A stretch of 64,000 nucleotides of DNA from Clostridium punense (GTDB lineage Bacteria > Bacillota > Clostridia > Clostridiales > Clostridiaceae), in contig NZ_JAGGLL010000005.1 of assembly GCF_017874425.1 (NCBI RefSeq), forward strand, positions 62,001 to 126,000. The letters run 5' to 3'. Under the pieces are notes generated by a model that did no database searches, was not told the origin of the DNA, and saw only the letters and a list, made by a program, of their open reading frames with translations. This document shows positions 1 through 9,403 of the stretch, one piece after another (the stretch's first letter is position 1; the number at the start of each line of letters is the position of its first letter). The position numbers and the translations under genes are program-made.

Positions 1-129
1 TGAAATTGCACAGTTAATAACACAAGCCTATTAATACGGATTTCAAATTGAAATCTTAGTATAAATATAGAAACTTTAAAGAGGAACTAGATTAGTTGAT
101 TGTTAAAAGCTAATCTAAGTTCCATCCCA

Positions 130-229
130 TTAAATAATGAACAAGTTCATTTGTTAATAACTTTTGAAGCAGATTTAGTCTGCCACTTTAGAAGATGAAA
201 GACTTAAAGCTTCCAAAATGTTGTTAAAA
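130..229. repeat. palindromic element type 2, copy 1
   Basis: This ~100-bp block begins and ends with TTAAA and recurs at 57519-57667. It opens with the small palindrome AATGAACAAGTTCATT. Its interior has inverted arms TTAATAACTTTTGAAGC and GCTTCCAAAATGTTGTTAA, so a single strand would fold on itself. The second copy has a matching empty site in a neighbouring duplicated region, which marks this as a small non-coding mobile element with a TTAAA-like target. Confidence 0.6.
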
Positions 230-253
230 TTTTTAAATTATTAGTCAGCAACC

Positions 254-333
254 TAGTATTCATTAATTTAAAAGAATAACTACCTTGGCAGAGAAGGTTA
301 TTCTCATGGTGTTGGCACCATTAATGAATACTA
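254..333. other. three-stem palindromic structure
   Basis: An outer perfect 14-bp inverted repeat (TAGTATTCATTAAT at 254-267 and its complement at 320-333) encloses two further hairpins: AGAATAAC..ACCTT at 273-286 with AAGGTTATTCT at 294-304, and ATGGTG-TTGG-CACCAT at 306-321. Together they form a three-way junction. It may be a structured RNA or a degenerate mobile palindrome. No other copy was found in the window. Confidence 0.5.
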
Positions 334-397
334 ATTAATTAAATAAATATGTATACTACTATAAATTACCCCTTATAGTAATCAGCTGAAATTAAAA

Positions 398-432
398 TAC
401 CAGGCTATGAACAGCACACTCATAGCCTGGTA
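398..432 (-). terminator. Rho-independent terminator of the deacetylase gene
   Basis: A 13-bp perfect stem (TACCAGGCTATGA / TCATAGCCTGGTA) with a 9-nt loop starts just past the stop codon at 435. On the minus strand it is followed by TTTTAAT. Confidence 0.85.
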
Positions 433-434
433 TA

Positions 435-1400
435 TTACTTATAATCACTTAAAATATTTTGAAGTTGTTCTACGGTTGTAGAAGCATTAATTCTAACTCT
501 TTTTAACTTATATAAACCTTGTGAAATATTACTATAGCCTGATTTAGTAGTAAATCCCACTTTATATCCTGCAACTTCAGCAGCTTTTATGGTATCTTCA
601 TTAAGCTTTCCCACTGGATAACAAATAGCAATAGTGTTTTTATTTAGTAATCTGTCTATTTTCTCCTTAGAATCTTTCAATTCCTTTAACTGCTGCTCAT
701 AATTTAATCCATTTAACTCCACATGGTTTACCGTATGGCTTTCAATATCTATATCATTGCTGGAAAGCTCTTTTATCTCCTCTGAGTTTATGTAAGATTC
801 TGACACATCAATGGTTCCTGTGATAACAAAAATTGTGCCTTTGGCCTTATACTTTTTCATTATAGGAAATCCATTAGTATAATTATCTTTATATCCATCA
901 TCAAAGGTTAATAAAATAGATTTTTCTGGAACCCTTTTACCTGTGGTTATTGCCTCATAAAACTCTTTCATAGATAGGGTATAGAATCCATTATCTTTTA
1001 ACCACTTTACGTGCTCTTCAAACCTTTCCTTTGGAACTCTAAGTTCATTTCCTGCTTCATAATTTATGGAATGGTACATAAGTACAGGAATAAAATTTTC
1101 TTCTTTATTTGCATAGTCCTTAGTTTTTATATCACCATGCTGCTCTTTAAAAATTCTCTCCTTCTTTTTGTTCATAATATCTATTGTATAAAAATCCCCT
1201 AAGTCAGCGCCACTTCTCTTAGCTCCATTTACCTCTTCTGCATTGTTAAGTTGTGCTAATAAAAAAGTTTTGGTGCTATCCCGATTAAATACAGGAACTT
1301 CCTTGTAGCTAATATTATTATTTGTAAGAAAAAAAGTCCACCAAATACTAACAGTAGCAATAATTAAACTAATCACCACTGTTAAAAACTTATTTCTCAT
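435..1400 (-). CDS. membrane-anchored polysaccharide deacetylase (NodB/CE4 family)
   Basis: A 321-residue secreted or membrane-anchored enzyme. One N-terminal transmembrane/signal segment (residues 5-25) is followed by a linker of ~75 residues and a CE4 deacetylase domain from about residue 103 (PVLMYHSI). The metal and catalytic motif TFDDG lies at 165-169 and the metal-binding SHTVNH at 221-226. Both motifs are intact, so activity is expected. The family removes N-acetyl groups from wall or exopolysaccharide sugars such as GlcNAc; the substrate cannot be told from sequence. The start is preceded by GGGGGAG. It is a single-gene unit with its own terminator, and a 163-bp MITE lies upstream. 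Confidence 0.9.
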   Translation of the reverse strand: MRNKFLTVVISLIIATVSIWWTFFLTNNNISYKEVPVFNRDSTKTFLLAQLNNAEEVNGAKRSGADLGDFYTIDIMNKKKERIFKEQHGDIKTKDYANKEENFIPVLMYHSINYEAGNELRVPKERFEEHVKWLKDNGFYTLSMKEFYEAITTGKRVPEKSILLTFDDGYKDNYTNGFPIMKKYKAKGTIFVITGTIDVSESYINSEEIKELSSNDIDIESHTVNHVELNGLNYEQQLKELKDSKEKIDRLLNKNTIAICYPVGKLNEDTIKAAEVAGYKVGFTTKSGYSNISQGLYKLKRVRINASTTVEQLQNILSDYK

Positions 1401-1431
1401 TTTCTCCCCCCATGTTAGTTACTTATCCCCT

Positions 1432-1594
1432 TAGGCATCTTCAAAAAATAAATAAGTAAATCTGCTCGTCTATTTTGTGCTATACTGCGTCAACAGAACC
1501 CTTTGATAGCCCCACTATCTGCGGAACCTGTTTCCTTGTCTATCACAAAACAGCCTTCACATCTTCGACTTGTTATTTATTTTCAGATGCCTTA
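1432..1594 (+). repeat. MITE family 1, 163-bp class
   Basis: The copy runs from TAGGCATCTTCAAAAAATAA to TTTCAGATGCCTTA. The outer ~45 bp of each side are imperfect inverted repeats that also share a TATTTTGTG-like block. The core (ACTGCGTCAACAGAACCC .. GGAACCTGTTTCC) holds a GATAG/CTATC mini-hairpin. Full copies are also at 2978, 8938, 19021, 20585, 21946, 36395, 40845 and 47409. It has no coding capacity. Confidence 0.9.
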
Positions 1595-1736
1595 TATCAT
1601 CACCCTTGAATAGTAAATAAAGTTATTCTTCTTAAATCTTCTTTATCTATAGTATACCAGAATATAATATAATATTCATCAAATATTCAAAGTTTTTTTA
1701 CTTGTTGAAATTTTTTATTTACTTTTGAAATACATT

Positions 1737-1767
1737 AAAGCTATGCAAAAAAATCCTGCATAGCTTT
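1737..1767 (-). terminator. stem-loop terminator
   Basis: A perfect stem AAAGCTATGCA / TGCATAGCTTT lies downstream of the minus-strand CotS gene. A second stem TTAGAAGGATA / TATCCTTCTAA spans 1785-1837. Either could end transcription of the CotS gene. Confidence 0.55.
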
Positions 1768-1882
1768 ACAAGTTTAACAACATATTAGAAGGATAAGTTA
1801 TCTACTCTTGTTTTAAAAAGAAAACATATCCTTCTAAAGCTGTTGAACAATATTAACCTTTTTCCAATTATAAACAAAAAAA

Positions 1883-2887
1883 TTATTCCACGTTATAAGT
1901 GCTTTTAAAATCTTCAATGAACTTTTCAAATTTATCTTTTTCAGAAATTAACTCCTCCATTTTCTTGTTAAAGGTACCCTGTACCCAGTTCACTTCGTTG
2001 TAATAGTATCTATTACAAAGCCTCCAATAACGCTGTGGGAAAACTAAGAAACCAAAAAGAACCTTGTACTCATCTTCCCTTAGTGGAGAAATGCTATTAT
2101 ATCCATCAAGGATAATTTGCGCGAACTTAATATCCCAATTTTGACGTTTTAATACCTTTATCATAAAATTGGAAATATCGTAGGCTCTTACTTCTCTTTT
2201 ACAATAGTCAAAATCTATTACGTTCACATTATTATCATTATCTATGATTATGTTATGGTACGTAAAATCATGATGACAAAAACTTTTCTCTTCCTCTGTT
2301 ATTCTGCATATCTCAAAATAATTTGAACTGTTAAGTATTTGAAGAGCTTTCTTACTTTGTTCCTTGTAGTAATCTACAGACTTTAAATAAACGATATCAA
2401 AATCTGATTTATGATTCTTCTTTTTTCTAACCATTTCCTTCATCTTATCAAAAGACTTAATTCTTTTCTCCATAAGATGAGGCCATCTTCCTAAATCGGA
2501 TTTAAGCTTACTATTCTCTGGTGGCTCATACCCTTTCGATGCAATATGAAGCTTGGCAAGACATTGCGCAGCAATCTTCAAGTCCTCTTCATTATAAAAA
2601 TCACACTCTCTCCCCTCAATCCATTGAGATAAGGTGTAAATATCTTCATTAACCACCGCATATGGGTTTCCTTCCGTATTTAAAAAATATCTATCTATAT
2701 TTGGAAACCCATTTTTATAAAGATGCTCTTTGGCACCGTAGACAAATAATAATTTTTGAGTTCCATAGCTTATCTTCTTTAAGCACTTAACGCCATCGTT
2801 TGTCTTTAAATGATATACGCCTTTATTAGGCTTGATGCTCTCAATTTTTATATCGAATTGGCGTTCAATCTCAAATTCTCTCATCAT
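1883..2887 (-). CDS. CotS family spore-coat kinase-like protein (1)
   Basis: About 334 residues of the aminoglycoside/choline-kinase-like fold used by spore-coat CotS proteins. The catalytic loop reads CHHDFTYHN (HxDxxxxN) and the metal site IDFDYC (a DFG analogue), so key kinase residues are present. The family is found in the inner or outer spore coat; its substrate is not established. The ATG at 2887 is chosen over a longer reading from 2926 because AGAGGGGGTG lies directly upstream of it. It is divergent from the CotSA-like glycosyltransferase at 3212, a pairing repeated at 6638/7778. Confidence 0.85.
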   Translation of the reverse strand: MMREFEIERQFDIKIESIKPNKGVYHLKTNDGVKCLKKISYGTQKLLFVYGAKEHLYKNGFPNIDRYFLNTEGNPYAVVNEDIYTLSQWIEGRECDFYNEEDLKIAAQCLAKLHIASKGYEPPENSKLKSDLGRWPHLMEKRIKSFDKMKEMVRKKKNHKSDFDIVYLKSVDYYKEQSKKALQILNSSNYFEICRITEEEKSFCHHDFTYHNIIIDNDNNVNVIDFDYCKREVRAYDISNFMIKVLKRQNWDIKFAQIILDGYNSISPLREDEYKVLFGFLVFPQRYWRLCNRYYYNEVNWVQGTFNKKMEELISEKDKFEKFIEDFKSTYNVE

Positions 2888-2977
2888 ACTAACACCCCCT
2901 CTATAATTTATATGTGTATTTAACATTTTTTAGAATAACCATTAACATATTTTAGCTTGTTGTAATAATATACATTA

Positions 2978-3175
2978 TAAGACATCTTTTAAAAATAACT
3001 AAGTCAGTATGCTCGTCTATTTTGAGTTATACTGCGTCAACAGAACCCTTAGATAGCTCCACTATCTGAGGAACCTGTTTCCTTGTCTGCACAAGCTTGC
3101 TTGTGAACATAAGCTTGCTTATGAACTCAAAATATACTTTACATCTTTGACTTGTTATTTATTTTCAGATGCCTA
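2978..3175 (+). repeat. MITE family 1, 198-bp variant
   Basis: A full copy between divergent genes. It carries the 17-bp internal hairpin insert seen in the 180-bp class (CACAAGC..GCTTGTG) in two tandem versions (AAGCTTGCTTGTGAAC, AAGCTTGCTTATGAAC), which makes it 18 bp longer than the 180-bp class. Its right end lies 36 bp before the start codon of the glycosyltransferase, so it forms the leader of that gene. Confidence 0.85.
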
Positions 3176-3211
3176 ATATTTTTTTATTTATTAAGTTTAA
3201 GGAGTAGTGAT

Positions 3212-4339
3212 ATGAAAATTGGTATAGATTCAAGAGCTGCTAAATGGTACAGAGGTACAGGCATAGGCACCTACACTTATCAGCTTATTAATTCACTAAA
3301 TAAAATAGACCAACTAAATGATTATTTACTTTTTACTCCAGAGGGTTATAACAGTGATATTAAGTTTAATAAAAACTTCAGTAACATAGCTATTGCTGAC
3401 ACCATGGCTTCAAACTTTTGGGATGACGTAAATATCCCTAATGAACTATATGATAAAAATATTAATTTATACCATGTACCTCAAAACGGTGTTGGTTTAC
3501 CCTTAGAAAAAAAACACCCCTTTGTTATTACTCTCCACGATACAATTCCTATCCACATGCCGGAAACTGTTGGGGATAGATACCTTAGTATTTTTACAAA
3601 AGAAATGGCTGGGATAGTTAGTCGCTGTGATGGAATCATCACTGTATCTGAATTCTCTAAAGAGGATATCTCACGAGATTTTAACTATCCAAAGGAAAAA
3701 ATTTTTGTAACCCACTTAGCTAGCGAAGATATTTACAGACCCATAGATAAGCAACTATCTGATAAAATTCTCAAAAGGCATTACGGTCTCCCTTCTGACT
3801 ATATACTATATGTAGGTGGTTTTAGTCCTAGAAAAAACATAGTTGGACTTATTGAAGCCTTTAGTAGAGTTATAAATATGATCCCTAAAAACATAAACTT
3901 AGTTATTGCAGGAAATAAGGGCAAGTCCTATGCCATATACAAAGACTGCGCTGAAAGACTAAAGGTGGCAGATAGGGTTATTTTCCCTGGGTTTATCTCC
4001 ATGGAGCACATGCCTTATCTATACAACAGTGCTTCTCTATTTGTGTACCCTTCCTTTTATGAAGGTTTTGGACTTCCCCCTATTGAAGCCATGGCTTGCG
4101 GTATTCCTGTAATCACTTCTAAAGTAACCTCTATTCCTGAAGTAGTTGGGGATGCTGCTATACTGTTTAACCCGAAGGAAATTGAAACTCTTAGTGAAAA
4201 AATTTGTGAAGCCTTAATGAATGAAAATCTAAGGCTAAATCTAATTGTAAAAGGCTTTCAAAAGGCACGGGCTTTAAGCTGGGATAAAACTGCTATAAAA
4301 ACCCTAAAAGCTTATGAGGCTATCATTAAAAGCTCTTAA
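3212..4339 (+). CDS. glycosyltransferase family 4 (CotSA-like) (1)
   Basis: A 375-residue GT-B fold retaining glycosyltransferase. The N-terminal acceptor domain starts [19 protein letters not shown]. The C-terminal donor domain has [10 protein letters not shown] and the GT4 signature [18 protein letters not shown], with the E-x7-E glutamates present. The start is set by AAGGAG seven nucleotides before ATG 3212; an in-frame extension to 3152 would be translated from MITE sequence and has no ribosome site. In Bacillus a GT4 protein, CotSA, is encoded beside cotS, and the same pairing here suggests spore-coat glycosylation. It is a close paralogue of the gene at 7778. Confidence 0.88.
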   Translation: MKIGIDSRAAKWYRGTGIGTYTYQLINSLNKIDQLNDYLLFTPEGYNSDIKFNKNFSNIAIADTMASNFWDDVNIPNELYDKNINLYHVPQNGVGLPLEKKHPFVITLHDTIPIHMPETVGDRYLSIFTKEMAGIVSRCDGIITVSEFSKEDISRDFNYPKEKIFVTHLASEDIYRPIDKQLSDKILKRHYGLPSDYILYVGGFSPRKNIVGLIEAFSRVINMIPKNINLVIAGNKGKSYAIYKDCAERLKVADRVIFPGFISMEHMPYLYNSASLFVYPSFYEGFGLPPIEAMACGIPVITSKVTSIPEVVGDAAILFNPKEIETLSEKICEALMNENLRLNLIVKGFQKARALSWDKTAIKTLKAYEAIIKSS

Positions 4340-4361
4340 CTTTCATGATGAAAATCTAACC

Positions 4362-4387
4362 TTAGGCATCTTCAAAAATAAATAATT
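4362..4387. repeat. MITE family 1, solo left end
   Basis: Only the outer 26 bp of the element are present (TTAGGCATCTTCAAAAATAA onwards), directly downstream of the glycosyltransferase stop codon. This is a remnant of a full element. Confidence 0.6.
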
Positions 4388-4391
4388 GAAA

Positions 4392-4424
4392 AACCCTTAG
4401 TAATCTTCCTCATTACTAAGGGTT
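4392..4424. terminator. bidirectional stem-loop terminator
   Basis: A 13-bp perfect stem AACCCTTAGTAAT / ATTACTAAGGGTT lies between convergent genes, with A-rich and T-rich flanks on both sides. Confidence 0.8.
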
Positions 4425-4462
4425 AATTTATATACATATATTAATTTATTTCTAGTCAAATA

Positions 4463-4501
4463 AACCTCTAAGAATATATCCAAATCATATTCTTAGAGGT
4501 T
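4463..4501. terminator. second stem-loop between convergent genes
   Basis: A 15-bp perfect stem AACCTCTAAGAATAT / ATATTCTTAGAGGTT lies between the convergent 3212 and 4561 genes. It probably serves the minus-strand CotS operon. Confidence 0.7.
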
Positions 4502-4560
4502 AAAAGTCATATTTTTTAGTTTAATCTAGTCCTAAAGCTATGAGCTAAATCTATAACTAT

Positions 4561-5595
4561 TTATGATATTTTATAGTAACTTTTAAAGTTCATTAGCATA
4601 TCTTCCTTTTCAGTAAGATTTTCAACTTTGTTTTTTAACTTGTAAACAAAGCTTTCTTCGCTCCAAAGCTTCCTTTTTAAATAATAATCCTTCACTAAAC
4701 TGTGGAAGCCTACTGGAATCCATAACATGCCATATAAAACCATGAGTTCCCTTGAATCTATTGGTGTAACCTTATTATATTCTTCTAGGATATCCTTCAT
4801 TTTTTCAAAGTCATAAGCAAAGCCTTTGGTTACCTTATTAATTAAATTACAAACATCACTAATTCTTAAATCTATTGCTGCATAATCAAAATCTATAAAG
4901 CGAATTTCCTCATTATAAACTAAAATGTTATGGTAAGCCAGATCGTGATGACATAAGCTAATCTTATCTTCTTCACTACAAAGTTCATGATATTGTGATC
5001 TTTTTAAAATACTTATTCCCTTAGCCATATGGCTTATGAATTTATCTATATAGTTTAAAAAAATCTCATCAAAACTACTCTTATTTTCAAAGGTTAAAGC
5101 TAATTTCTTAAAATAGTCTAACTCTCCTAAGTTTTTTTCACATTTCTCTATAGCCTTTCCAACCTCAGAGTAACCTTCCCATTGACCAGTGTCAAAGCCT
5201 CTAGAGCTTAGATGCATCTTAGCTAATACCTTAACTGCTAAAGACACTTCTATAGGGTTATTAAACTCACATTCCCTTCCATCCACTAAATCCATCACCA
5301 CATAGGTACTTTCTCTCCACTGAGTATATATGTCACCATTTTTGTTTCTCTCAAAGCTGATTACTTCCTTGAAGTCATTTTTTTTCATATATTCCATAGA
5401 ACTATCTATAAAACTTAATCTATGGAAGCTATAATCTAGTTTTTTCAGAACCTTATTTCCTTTATTTGTTTCTAGTATATATACCTTTCTTACAGGAATA
5501 ATATCCTTTACCTGAAAATCATAATTATTTAAAAGCTTTATATCTAGGTGATATCTGCTCAAAAATTCTCTATCCTTAAATCTTGTCTCTAACAT
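4561..5595 (-). CDS. CotS family spore-coat kinase-like protein (2)
   Basis: A 344-residue CotS/APH-fold protein. The catalytic loop CHHDLAYHN and metal motif IDFDYA are intact. It is the last gene of a minus-strand operon 7642-4561. Its ATG lies inside the end of the preceding gene (ATGTTAG overlap of 7 nt), implying translational coupling. The role is inferred from the family as a spore-coat protein or kinase. Confidence 0.85.
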   Translation of the reverse strand: MLETRFKDREFLSRYHLDIKLLNNYDFQVKDIIPVRKVYILETNKGNKVLKKLDYSFHRLSFIDSSMEYMKKNDFKEVISFERNKNGDIYTQWRESTYVVMDLVDGRECEFNNPIEVSLAVKVLAKMHLSSRGFDTGQWEGYSEVGKAIEKCEKNLGELDYFKKLALTFENKSSFDEIFLNYIDKFISHMAKGISILKRSQYHELCSEEDKISLCHHDLAYHNILVYNEEIRFIDFDYAAIDLRISDVCNLINKVTKGFAYDFEKMKDILEEYNKVTPIDSRELMVLYGMLWIPVGFHSLVKDYYLKRKLWSEESFVYKLKNKVENLTEKEDMLMNFKSYYKIS

Positions 5596-6371
5596 TTCTT
5601 CACCTCATTTATGAAAGAAATACCATCTTCCCTTATAGCATCACTGAACCTTTTTATATACTCACCTTCTGTCCAAGACTTCTTATTTCTTCTATACTTC
5701 TCATAAATTCTCATAAACTCATGAGGATAAGATAAAAGTGCTAATATAAAGTTCTTACTGCTATCCTCTAAGCCCTCAAGAGAACAAAATTTATCTACAC
5801 ATTTATAAAAATCTATAACAAAGCCTCTTTTCTTAAGCTTATATAGTAAATAATAAGCATCCATTTCTACTAGGTTATAGGCTACATCATCAAAGTTTAC
5901 AATTTCCAAAGCTTCATTCTTAACCAAGTTATCAAAATCTACATCTGTAAGGCAAATCTCAATATTCTTCATGCTTCTTGAGATTAAATCCATGTAGCTA
6001 TTTTCTCCAATAAAATCTAGGCACTGGTCAGCCCTTTCAAGCTGTTTTTCCCCTTCAATGCAAATAAACTTCTCTAAGTCATTCTTTACTTCCTGTTCCT
6101 TAATTTTCTCTAAATATTTTCCTAATCTCTTAACTTGAACTTTATATTCCTCCACCAACTTACAGGTATCATTATTAATTCTTTTCTTTAAATACCCATT
6201 AAAGCCACAGGCTATATTATGAAATTCAGCTATAAGCTGCAGTTGAGAAAGCACTCTTTCTTCTAATAACTTTTTACTTAAAGCCTCATTATTTTTCAGT
6301 ATAAAATCTACTTTTTTAATCCCTTGCTCCTTGGCGTAATCCTGAAAGCTGTCGTAAAAAAATCTTCTCAT
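5589..6371 (-). CDS. degenerate CotS-like protein
   Basis: 260 residues. It aligns in overall plan with the C-terminal two-thirds of its CotS neighbours: an AEFHNIACGF segment corresponding to their AKLHxxSxGF, a VNFDD.. block in place of IDFDY, and a shared C-terminal pattern LSYPHEFMRIYEKYRRNKKSWTEG. The N-terminal nucleotide-binding lobe is missing and the HHDxxxHN catalytic loop is not recognisable (CLTDVDFDN sits there). This suggests a non-catalytic paralogue rather than a kinase. It overlaps the next gene by 7 nt and is preceded by AGAGGTGGTGGT. Confidence 0.65.
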   Translation of the reverse strand: MRRFFYDSFQDYAKEQGIKKVDFILKNNEALSKKLLEERVLSQLQLIAEFHNIACGFNGYLKKRINNDTCKLVEEYKVQVKRLGKYLEKIKEQEVKNDLEKFICIEGEKQLERADQCLDFIGENSYMDLISRSMKNIEICLTDVDFDNLVKNEALEIVNFDDVAYNLVEMDAYYLLYKLKKRGFVIDFYKCVDKFCSLEGLEDSSKNFILALLSYPHEFMRIYEKYRRNKKSWTEGEYIKRFSDAIREDGISFINEVKKC

Positions 6372-6381
6372 ACCACCACCT

Positions 6382-6612
6382 CTACTTATGTTTATTCCTT
6401 TCCCTTTTTTTCATTTTCCTTAGAATTAAAGCCTGCTCCTCTTCAAGTTCCTTAAGTTTTTTTTGTCTTCTCTTAATCTTTTTTAGTAACTTAATTTGTT
6501 CTTTCATGGTTTCTAGCTTGTTGTCATAATCATCTACGGATAAAGGTGATCCCTCATATTTTCTTTCTATATCCTCTTCATAAAATTCATTTTCCTTCTC
6601 TCTTCTTGACAT
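6382..6612 (-). CDS. small highly charged coiled-coil protein
   Basis: A 76-residue hydrophilic protein, very rich in Lys, Glu and Arg. From about residue 30 to the end it forms one continuous predicted helix/coiled coil with Leu/Ile heptads (MKEQIKLLKKIKRRQKKL). It has no signal peptide. A strong AAGGAGGG lies before the ATG. It sits between two CotS genes 10-26 nt away, so it is co-transcribed and may be a small coat or scaffold protein. No family is recognised. Confidence 0.6.
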   Translation of the reverse strand: MSRREKENEFYEEDIERKYEGSPLSVDDYDNKLETMKEQIKLLKKIKRRQKKLKELEEEQALILRKMKKRERNKHK

Positions 6613-6637
6613 TGAAACAACCCTCCTTAACCTAAAT

Positions 6638-7642
6638 TTATAATTTTAACCCTCTAAATTTTTCAATAAACTCTTGTCTTTCCTCTCTGTCATCATTATA
6701 GAACTGAAGCTTTTTAACAAAGAAATCCTCACCCCAAGGCTTCTCTTCCCAGTAGTACTGAATTCCTCTTTGCCAGTAGTCCTGAGGAAATTCCATAAAA
6801 GCTGCCATGATTGGAATATCTTCATTTCTAAGGCTATGAATATTTCCATAGGCTTCAAGAATTTCCCTTGCACTGTGTAAGTTCCACTTATTGTATTTCA
6901 TTCTTCTAATGAGAAGACTGCTAAGATCATGGAGATGAGAATCTAATATACAGTAATCAAAATCAATTATGTTTACTTTTCCATCTCCACCTATCATTAC
7001 ATTGTGATGGGCATAGTCATGGTGACAAAAGCCATTGCTTTCCATTTCCTTCTTCATCTTTTCAATGTAATTACTTTGTGATAAATGAAGTATACTTCTA
7101 TCACACCTTTCAAGTTCTTCCTCCATAAGGCTTAAATAAAATAGATCAAATCTAGATTTAACGGCCTTTTTACCTATTCTTCTTTTAAAGTCTAAAATTT
7201 CATCCCTGCGGGTCTTATAGGTTTCCATCCACTTAAGCCAGCCAACCCTAGGTTTCATATTAGGCTGAACCTGAAACCCTTCACTTTTATTGTGAAGCTC
7301 TGCTAACTTCTTCGCAGCAATAACTACATCAATGGGATTGTCATAATTGCTTTCTCTGGCATTAACCCAAGGAGTAAGATAAGCAAAGTTCTTCTCTAAT
7401 TTTATATAATCAAGGTCATCAATGGTTTTAATTATTTCTGGTACATACTCAAAGCCATTATTTTGAAGATGCTTAATAGCACCAACTATAAATAAAAAAT
7501 GCTCAAACTCATACTTAATGATTTTCAAGCAATAAATGTTATCTTCAGTTTCAACCCTATAAACATTTTTTATTTTCTCTGAATGACTAGGAGTAAACCC
7601 ATACTTTTCTTGTATAAGTTCCTTAATATTTGTTCCCTCCAA
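6638..7642 (-). CDS. CotS family spore-coat kinase-like protein (3)
   Basis: A 334-residue CotS/APH-fold protein with intact CHHDYAHHN catalytic loop and IDFDYC metal motif. First gene of the operon 7642-4561. The start is a TTG at 7642 with GGAGGG six nucleotides upstream; a second GGAGGG overlaps the first codons. It is divergent from the GT4 gene at 7778, with 135 bp between them holding both promoters. The family points to the spore coat. Confidence 0.85.
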   Translation of the reverse strand: MEGTNIKELIQEKYGFTPSHSEKIKNVYRVETEDNIYCLKIIKYEFEHFLFIVGAIKHLQNNGFEYVPEIIKTIDDLDYIKLEKNFAYLTPWVNARESNYDNPIDVVIAAKKLAELHNKSEGFQVQPNMKPRVGWLKWMETYKTRRDEILDFKRRIGKKAVKSRFDLFYLSLMEEELERCDRSILHLSQSNYIEKMKKEMESNGFCHHDYAHHNVMIGGDGKVNIIDFDYCILDSHLHDLSSLLIRRMKYNKWNLHSAREILEAYGNIHSLRNEDIPIMAAFMEFPQDYWQRGIQYYWEEKPWGEDFFVKKLQFYNDDREERQEFIEKFRGLKL

Positions 7643-7777
7643 GTAAAGCCCTCCAAATAGTGTTCTATATGTAATATATGAAACCCCACTGTAATGTGTG
7701 TTTAATTTTGAACTATTTGTAACACATATTTCCTCTTTGACTAATATATAATATATACTTTTTTAAGGAGTGATTTC

Positions 7778-8911
7778 ATGAGAATTGCAATTGATGCTAG
7801 AGGTATCAATTGGTATAGCGGTACTGGTATAGGCACCTATACTGAAAATGTTCTTAAGAATTTACTTAACATAGATAAAGAAAACTTTTATCAACTATAT
7901 TGGTCTGGGGATAAATATGAGGACTATGAAAAGCCTAATTCCAATATAGTTATGTGCTCTAAAAAGCACCAAAGATTCTTTCAAGAACATTTTTTTCCTG
8001 TTAGTCTGGAGAACGAAAAAATAGACTTGTACCATATACCTCAAAATGGAATTGGAGTAACCCCCAACATAGGCTGTAAAAAAATGTGCACTATTCACGA
8101 CTTAATTCCATATATTATGCCCGAAACCGTTGGCCGTGGGTATCTTTTAAAGTTTCTTAAGGAAATGCCCATAATAATTGAAGAATCTACTGGCATACTT
8201 ACCGTTTCCGAGTACTCTAAAAGGGATATTTTGAAGTTTTTCCCTATAGACGAAAGCAAAATTTATGTCACCCCTTTAGCTGCTGACAGCAAATATACTC
8301 CCCTTGACAAGGAAAAGTGCAAGGAAATAATTAAAGAAAAGTATGGCATAGATAAACCTTTCCTCCTCTACATTGGTGGCTTTAGTGAAAGGAAAAATGT
8401 GCGTTCTTTAATAATTTCTTTTGCTAAAGTAATGAAACATTCAAATAAGGAATATAATTTAGTAATAGTAGGTTCCTATAGGGATTCTTCTCAAGAACTA
8501 GTTAAACTTAAGGACTCTTTAAATATGCAGGATTATATAAAATTCACTGGTTTTGCTCCTGATGAGGATCTTCCAATTTACTATAACGCTTGCGAAGCCT
8601 TTGTTTATCCATCTTTTTATGAGGGTTTTGGACTTCCTCCTCTAGAAGCAATGAATTGTGGTACTCCTGTAATTACTACTAATTTAACTTCTATACCAGA
8701 AGTAGTTGGAGATGGTGGAATATTAATTAATCCTTATAATGATAAGGAGCTTCAAAGTGCTATGGAATTAATTTTAGGAAGCGACACCTTAAGACGAGAA
8801 TACAGTAGGCTAGGACTTCAAAGGGCTAAACTTTTCTCTTGGGAGATAACCGCTAGAAATACTCTTAAGGCCTATGAAGATGTTCATAATAAGATTTTAG
8901 AAGCACCATAA
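7778..8911 (+). CDS. glycosyltransferase family 4 (CotSA-like) (2)
   Basis: A 377-residue GT-B enzyme closely related to the 3212 gene. The N-terminus is [20 protein letters not shown], the donor-site region [10 protein letters not shown], and the GT4 signature [24 protein letters not shown] lies eight nucleotides before the ATG. The pair of CotS plus GT4 genes appears twice in this region, which points to duplication of a whole coat-glycosylation module. Donor sugar unknown. Confidence 0.88.
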   Translation: MRIAIDARGINWYSGTGIGTYTENVLKNLLNIDKENFYQLYWSGDKYEDYEKPNSNIVMCSKKHQRFFQEHFFPVSLENEKIDLYHIPQNGIGVTPNIGCKKMCTIHDLIPYIMPETVGRGYLLKFLKEMPIIIEESTGILTVSEYSKRDILKFFPIDESKIYVTPLAADSKYTPLDKEKCKEIIKEKYGIDKPFLLYIGGFSERKNVRSLIISFAKVMKHSNKEYNLVIVGSYRDSSQELVKLKDSLNMQDYIKFTGFAPDEDLPIYYNACEAFVYPSFYEGFGLPPLEAMNCGTPVITTNLTSIPEVVGDGGILINPYNDKELQSAMELILGSDTLRREYSRLGLQRAKLFSWEITARNTLKAYEDVHNKILEAP

Positions 8912-8937
8912 TTTTAACAGGTGCTAACCCTCTAATT

Positions 8938-9117
8938 TAGGCATCTGAAAATAAATAACAAATCAAAGATGTGAAAGCTATTTTGCGTTCACAAGCAAGC
9001 TTGTGCCGATAAGGAAACAGGTTCCGCAGATAGTGGAGCTATCAAAGGGTTCTATTGACGCAGTATAGCACAAAATAGATGAGCAGATTGACTTATTTAT
9101 TTTTTGAAGATGCCTTA
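8938..9117 (-). repeat. MITE family 1, 180-bp class
   Basis: A full copy in the opposite orientation to the 1432 copy, starting TAGGCATCTGAAAATAAATA and ending TTTTTTGAAGATGCCTTA. It contains the extra hairpin CACAAGC-aa-GCTTGTG that distinguishes the 180-bp from the 163-bp class. It lies downstream of a plus-strand gene. Confidence 0.9.
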
Positions 9118-9206
9118 AATGAACTTAGCTAAGATTTCTGTTTAATAGTTGTCCTATGAAGTATTAAATTCAATTTAAAACAATTATAATTATCAAATAA
9201 ATTTTC

Positions 9207-9226
9207 GAGCTGACATTTGTCAGCTC
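9207..9226 (+). terminator. short stem-loop terminator
   Basis: GAGCTGACA-TT-TGTCAGCTC is a perfect 9-bp stem followed by TTTAATT, downstream of the glycosyltransferase and MITE. Confidence 0.6.
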
Positions 9227-9403
9227 TTTAATTAAAGATTTAGTAGCCAAGCTTTCTCATTGAATTTATTATATTTAATTAAAATTATCTATTTGTAAGC
9301 AATGCTAGTTAATTTACTACCAGAACGAGTAAAATTAATTAATATATTTTAAAGAGTTCCATGAAAGTTGAATTTTAGTAAGAGGATTTGTGAGGGGTTT
9401 ATT

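Noticed and set aside
1432-1594. MITE copies as small protein genes
   Set aside because: No open frame is conserved between copies and the inverted repeats explain the sequence.
3152-3211. N-terminal extension of the first GT4 protein
   Set aside because: These codons lie partly in MITE sequence and have no ribosome site, while AAGGAG precedes ATG 3212.
7618-7660. ATT start codon for the third CotS gene
   Set aside because: The GGAGGG overlapping the first codons first suggested an ATT start, but a second GGAGGG six nucleotides before the TTG at 7642 explains a normal TTG start.
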